In this document: one piece after another, positions 4,919 through 6,602 of the stretch
Numbering within the stretch: the first letter of the stretch is position 1
Layout of the letters: every line of letters starts with the position of its first letter
Made by a program: the position numbers and the translations under genes
The notes under the pieces: model-generated
What the model was told of the DNA's origin: nothing
What the model saw: only the letters and a program-made list of their open reading frames with translations
The model's database searches: none
Source: an uncultured Collinsella sp.
GTDB lineage: Bacteria > Actinomycetota > Coriobacteriia > Coriobacteriales > Coriobacteriaceae
Length of the DNA stretch: 6,602 nt
Direction: 5' to 3'
Assembly (NCBI GenBank): GCA_900556285.1
Contig: USOF01000065.1
Span: 1 to 6,602 of the forward strand

Positions 4919-5929
4919 GTGGCAAAACAGCGCGTTACGATCGCAGACGTCGCTCGAGAGGCGGGAACCTCGACGGCAAGCGTCTCGTATTACCTCAACG
5001 ACAAACGAGAAAAGCTTAGCGAGAAGACGCAGAACAAAATCGCGCGCGTCATTAAGGAACTCGGATACGTTCCCAACGCCCAAGCGCAGACGCTCACCGG
5101 CAAGCAAACCCACGTCATTGCCATCATCATTTTGGATAACACCAACAAATGGGCGGGGCTCGTTCTCAATGGCATGGAGCAGGTCATGCTCCCCGCGGGC
5201 TACCAGACGGTCGTTTGCACGAGCAACTTTAACCCCGAGACCGAGCTCATGTACGTCGACAAGATGCTCTCGCTGGGCGTCGATGGCTTTATCATCCAGC
5301 CCACGGCAAACTTCAAAGCCGTGCATGACCGCATTAGACGCGCCGGCAAGCCGGTCGTCTTTTTCGATGCGGCCATCTATAGCCCAGGTACCAGCTGGAT
5401 CAAAACCAACCTTTACGACGGCGTGTACAACGCCACACAGGCACTCCTCGACGCCGGCTACGAAGATTTCTTTTCCATTGCCGCCAACATGACCGAGATG
5501 CGCACCCGCATGGAGCGTTTTCAGGGGTATGCCGAGGCACTGGCAGCGAACGGACAGCTCTACAAAGCGATTCCCATCGACCACAACAAGCCGTCAATCA
5601 ACGAGCTTACCGAGTACTTTAAAATCAAGTTCAATCCCGCCAAGCGTACGCTCATCTTTGTCCAAAACCAATGGGCGCTCCCCCGCGTCTACAAGGCACT
5701 TCAGCCCATGGCCCATCTGCTTCCGCAGCAAATCGGCCTTTTGGGACTCAACTGCGAAGACTGGACCAACCTCACCACACCGACCGTCTCCACCATCATC
5801 GAGCCCGTCGACCAGGAAGGTCGCGAAGCAGCCGAGATGCTGCTCGCCCTACTTGACGGCAGCAGCGAACCCGGCGAGCAGCGCATTCTCGAGTGCAAGC
5901 TCAACTGGCTCGACTCCACCTCGATCTAG
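4919..5929 (+). CDS. LacI-family transcriptional regulator, likely controls the divergent sugar operon
   Basis: From GTG at 4919 the protein has 336 residues, the normal LacI-family length. Residues 5-26 (RVTIADVAREAGTSTASVSYYL) are the helix-turn-helix. YVPNAQAQTL at 50-59 is the hinge-helix region, with Leu59 in the position that usually enters the minor groove. From about residue 61 the protein is a periplasmic-binding-protein-like effector domain; its C-terminal part contains GLLGLNCEDW and the TTPTVSTIIEP stretch typical of the family's end. It probably binds DNA as a dimer or tetramer and senses a sugar or sugar phosphate. It is divergent from the fruA operon across 415 bases, the usual placing of a local repressor. 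Its ligand and sites are not identified. The longer reading from ATG 4883 (348 residues) is less likely. Confidence 0.92.
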   Translation: MAKQRVTIADVAREAGTSTASVSYYLNDKREKLSEKTQNKIARVIKELGYVPNAQAQTLTGKQTHVIAIIILDNTNKWAGLVLNGMEQVMLPAGYQTVVCTSNFNPETELMYVDKMLSLGVDGFIIQPTANFKAVHDRIRRAGKPVVFFDAAIYSPGTSWIKTNLYDGVYNATQALLDAGYEDFFSIAANMTEMRTRMERFQGYAEALAANGQLYKAIPIDHNKPSINELTEYFKIKFNPAKRTLIFVQNQWALPRVYKALQPMAHLLPQQIGLLGLNCEDWTNLTTPTVSTIIEPVDQEGREAAEMLLALLDGSSEPGEQRILECKLNWLDSTSI

Positions 5930-6048
5930 ACCGCGGGACAAATTAATCAGTAGCGTCTATCCCAAATCTTAAGTATTTGTTCGACAGAACGGCCCTTGCC
6001 GACTCCTGCTAGACTGGTAGATTCCCAACCGTCCATCCAGGAGCCTCA
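5930..6048 (+). promoter_or_regulatory. Intergenic region with possible promoter for the small membrane protein
   Basis: TTGCCG (5996-6001) and TAGATT (6018-6023), 16 bases apart, are the best -35/-10 candidates. AGGAG at 6039-6043 lies 5 bases before the ATG at 6049. No clear intrinsic terminator for the LacI-family gene is visible; the only symmetry there is CAAAT/ATTTG (5963-5979), which is weak and AT-rich. Confidence 0.35.
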
Positions 6049-6336
6049 ATGTCGCGCAAGCCCGCCTACAAGCAAATACTTTCCATCGGCACCACCGTGG
6101 TGCTAGGGTTTGCGCTGTTTACGGGATCGCTTGACAGGGCGCCCAAGCTGCTGTCGCCGCAAAGCGATGAGCAAGCGGCGGCTCTGGCCGAAAAACAAAA
6201 CGAGAGCCCCAGCCGCACCGACGACGAGGCAGACCTGGTTGCCCGGCTCGAATCGGGAACGGCGAGCGCGGCGGACCCTCAAAACAGCCAGGACTCTGGC
6301 GATGGCTCCGATTCCGCCGCAACCGACGGGAAGTGA
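6049..6336 (+). CDS. Small membrane-anchored or secreted protein of unknown function
   Basis: I do not recognise this 95-residue protein. Its N-terminus has basic residues (MSRKPAYK) followed by one hydrophobic segment at about residues 10-28, which fits a signal anchor or signal peptide. There is no cysteine, so it is not a lipoprotein. The rest is hydrophilic, poor in aromatic residues and rich in Ser, Asp, Ala and Glu, ending in a Ser/Asp-rich stretch; it is probably disordered and outside the cell. AGGAG at 6039-6043 supports the ATG start. The stop is 2 bases before the start of the next gene, so the two may be co-translated. The codon mix changes toward its end (a CGG arginine at residue 66), so an artificial join inside the gene cannot be excluded. 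Confidence 0.65.
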   Translation: MSRKPAYKQILSIGTTVVLGFALFTGSLDRAPKLLSPQSDEQAAALAEKQNESPSRTDDEADLVARLESGTASAADPQNSQDSGDGSDSAATDGK

Positions 6337-6338
6337 AA

Positions 6339-6602
6339 ATGAAGTTCAGCCGTAAAAAAATCGTATGGCTGGTCGTTCTCGCTGTGTTCTGCGGCCTGGC
6401 CGCCGGTGTCTGGTTCGGGGTGGTCCGGCCGCGTCTCAAGGCCCGGCAGGACGACAATGCGGCCAGACTGGCCAGTGACAGTGCGGATATGGACCGTACC
6501 TTCAAGGTCCGGCGCGACGACCTGATCATCGGGCTGCTTCAGGGCGGCTATGTGAACGCGAGCCAGAAGCACAAACTTGCGCTTCAGGCCAATTACCGGA
6601 CC
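6339..6602 (+). CDS. Membrane-anchored HlyD/MacA-like adaptor protein, N-terminal part
   Basis: Only the first 88 residues are present; the reading frame is still open at the right edge. Basic residues (MKFSRKK) precede one transmembrane segment at about 8-29. A short charged linker follows, then VRRDDLIIGLLQGGYVNASQKHKLALQANYRT, split here as VRRDDLIIGLLQGG (57-70) and YVNASQKHKLALQA (71-84). The pattern of a hydrophobic anchor followed by a beta-strand of the form 'xDLxxGLxxGGxVxA...' is that of periplasmic adaptor (membrane fusion) subunits working with ABC or RND exporters. GGGAAG at 6328-6333 can act as ribosome binding site. Four of nine arginine codons are CGG, unlike the genes on its left. 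The family call rests on a short N-terminal part and is tentative. Confidence 0.5.
   Translation, partial: MKFSRKKIVWLVVLAVFCGLAAGVWFGVVRPRLKARQDDNAARLASDSADMDRTFKVRRDDLIIGLLQGGYVNASQKHKLALQANYRT

Noticed and set aside
4683..5492. Plus-strand open frame beginning in the fruA-lacI spacer
   Set aside because: It continues out of frame through the LacI-family gene, is unusually rich in Ser/Arg/Pro, and has no ribosome binding site near its ATG.
4862..5584. Minus-strand open frame of 240 codons opposite the LacI-family gene
   Set aside because: It is antisense to a regulator with a complete helix-turn-helix and effector domain.
5930..6048. A tRNA or small RNA gene after the LacI-family gene
   Set aside because: No cloverleaf, CCA end or stable hairpin is visible in the 119-base gap.

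Overview
The window is GC-rich, with long coding runs and codons ending mostly in G or C. Protein style, gene content and strong GGAG-type ribosome binding sites resemble a Coriobacteriia genome, most likely a gut Collinsella-like actinomycete. That assignment comes from memory of the families; no search was run.

Layout. Positions 1-4503 hold a four-gene minus-strand carbohydrate operon, transcribed from right to left: a fructose-family PTS transporter IIBC (3031-4503), a GatZ/KbaZ-family sugar-phosphate enzyme (1612-2886), a small TalC-type transaldolase (803-1486), and the N-terminal subunit of a split transketolase (1-739, running off the left edge). A LacI-family regulator (4919-5929, plus strand) is divergent from the operon across a 415-base control region rich in inverted and direct repeats. 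To its right are a small membrane-anchored protein of unknown function (6049-6336) and the start of a membrane-anchored HlyD/MacA-like adaptor protein (6339-6602, running off the right edge).

How the genes may work together. The PTS would import and phosphorylate a ketohexose. The GatZ-like enzyme would act on the resulting hexulose phosphate, possibly as a tagatose-6-phosphate/fructose-6-phosphate 4-epimerase, because no GatY partner is visible. Transaldolase and transketolase would pass fructose-6-phosphate carbon through the non-oxidative pentose phosphate pathway. The divergent LacI protein is the obvious candidate regulator. The substrate is not determined by the sequence; tagatose or another ketohexose is an inference.

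The operon is divided by RNA-structure signals: an unusual crossing pair of inverted repeats between fruA and gatZ, a strong intrinsic terminator preceded by a second GC hairpin between gatZ and tal, and a GC hairpin between tal and tkt. Stepped expression is therefore likely. Codon use changes at the far right edge (repeated CGG arginine codons), and the last gene looks like one from a diderm lineage. This could reflect gene transfer or an assembly join. No tRNA, rRNA, CRISPR array, insertion sequence or phage gene was seen.
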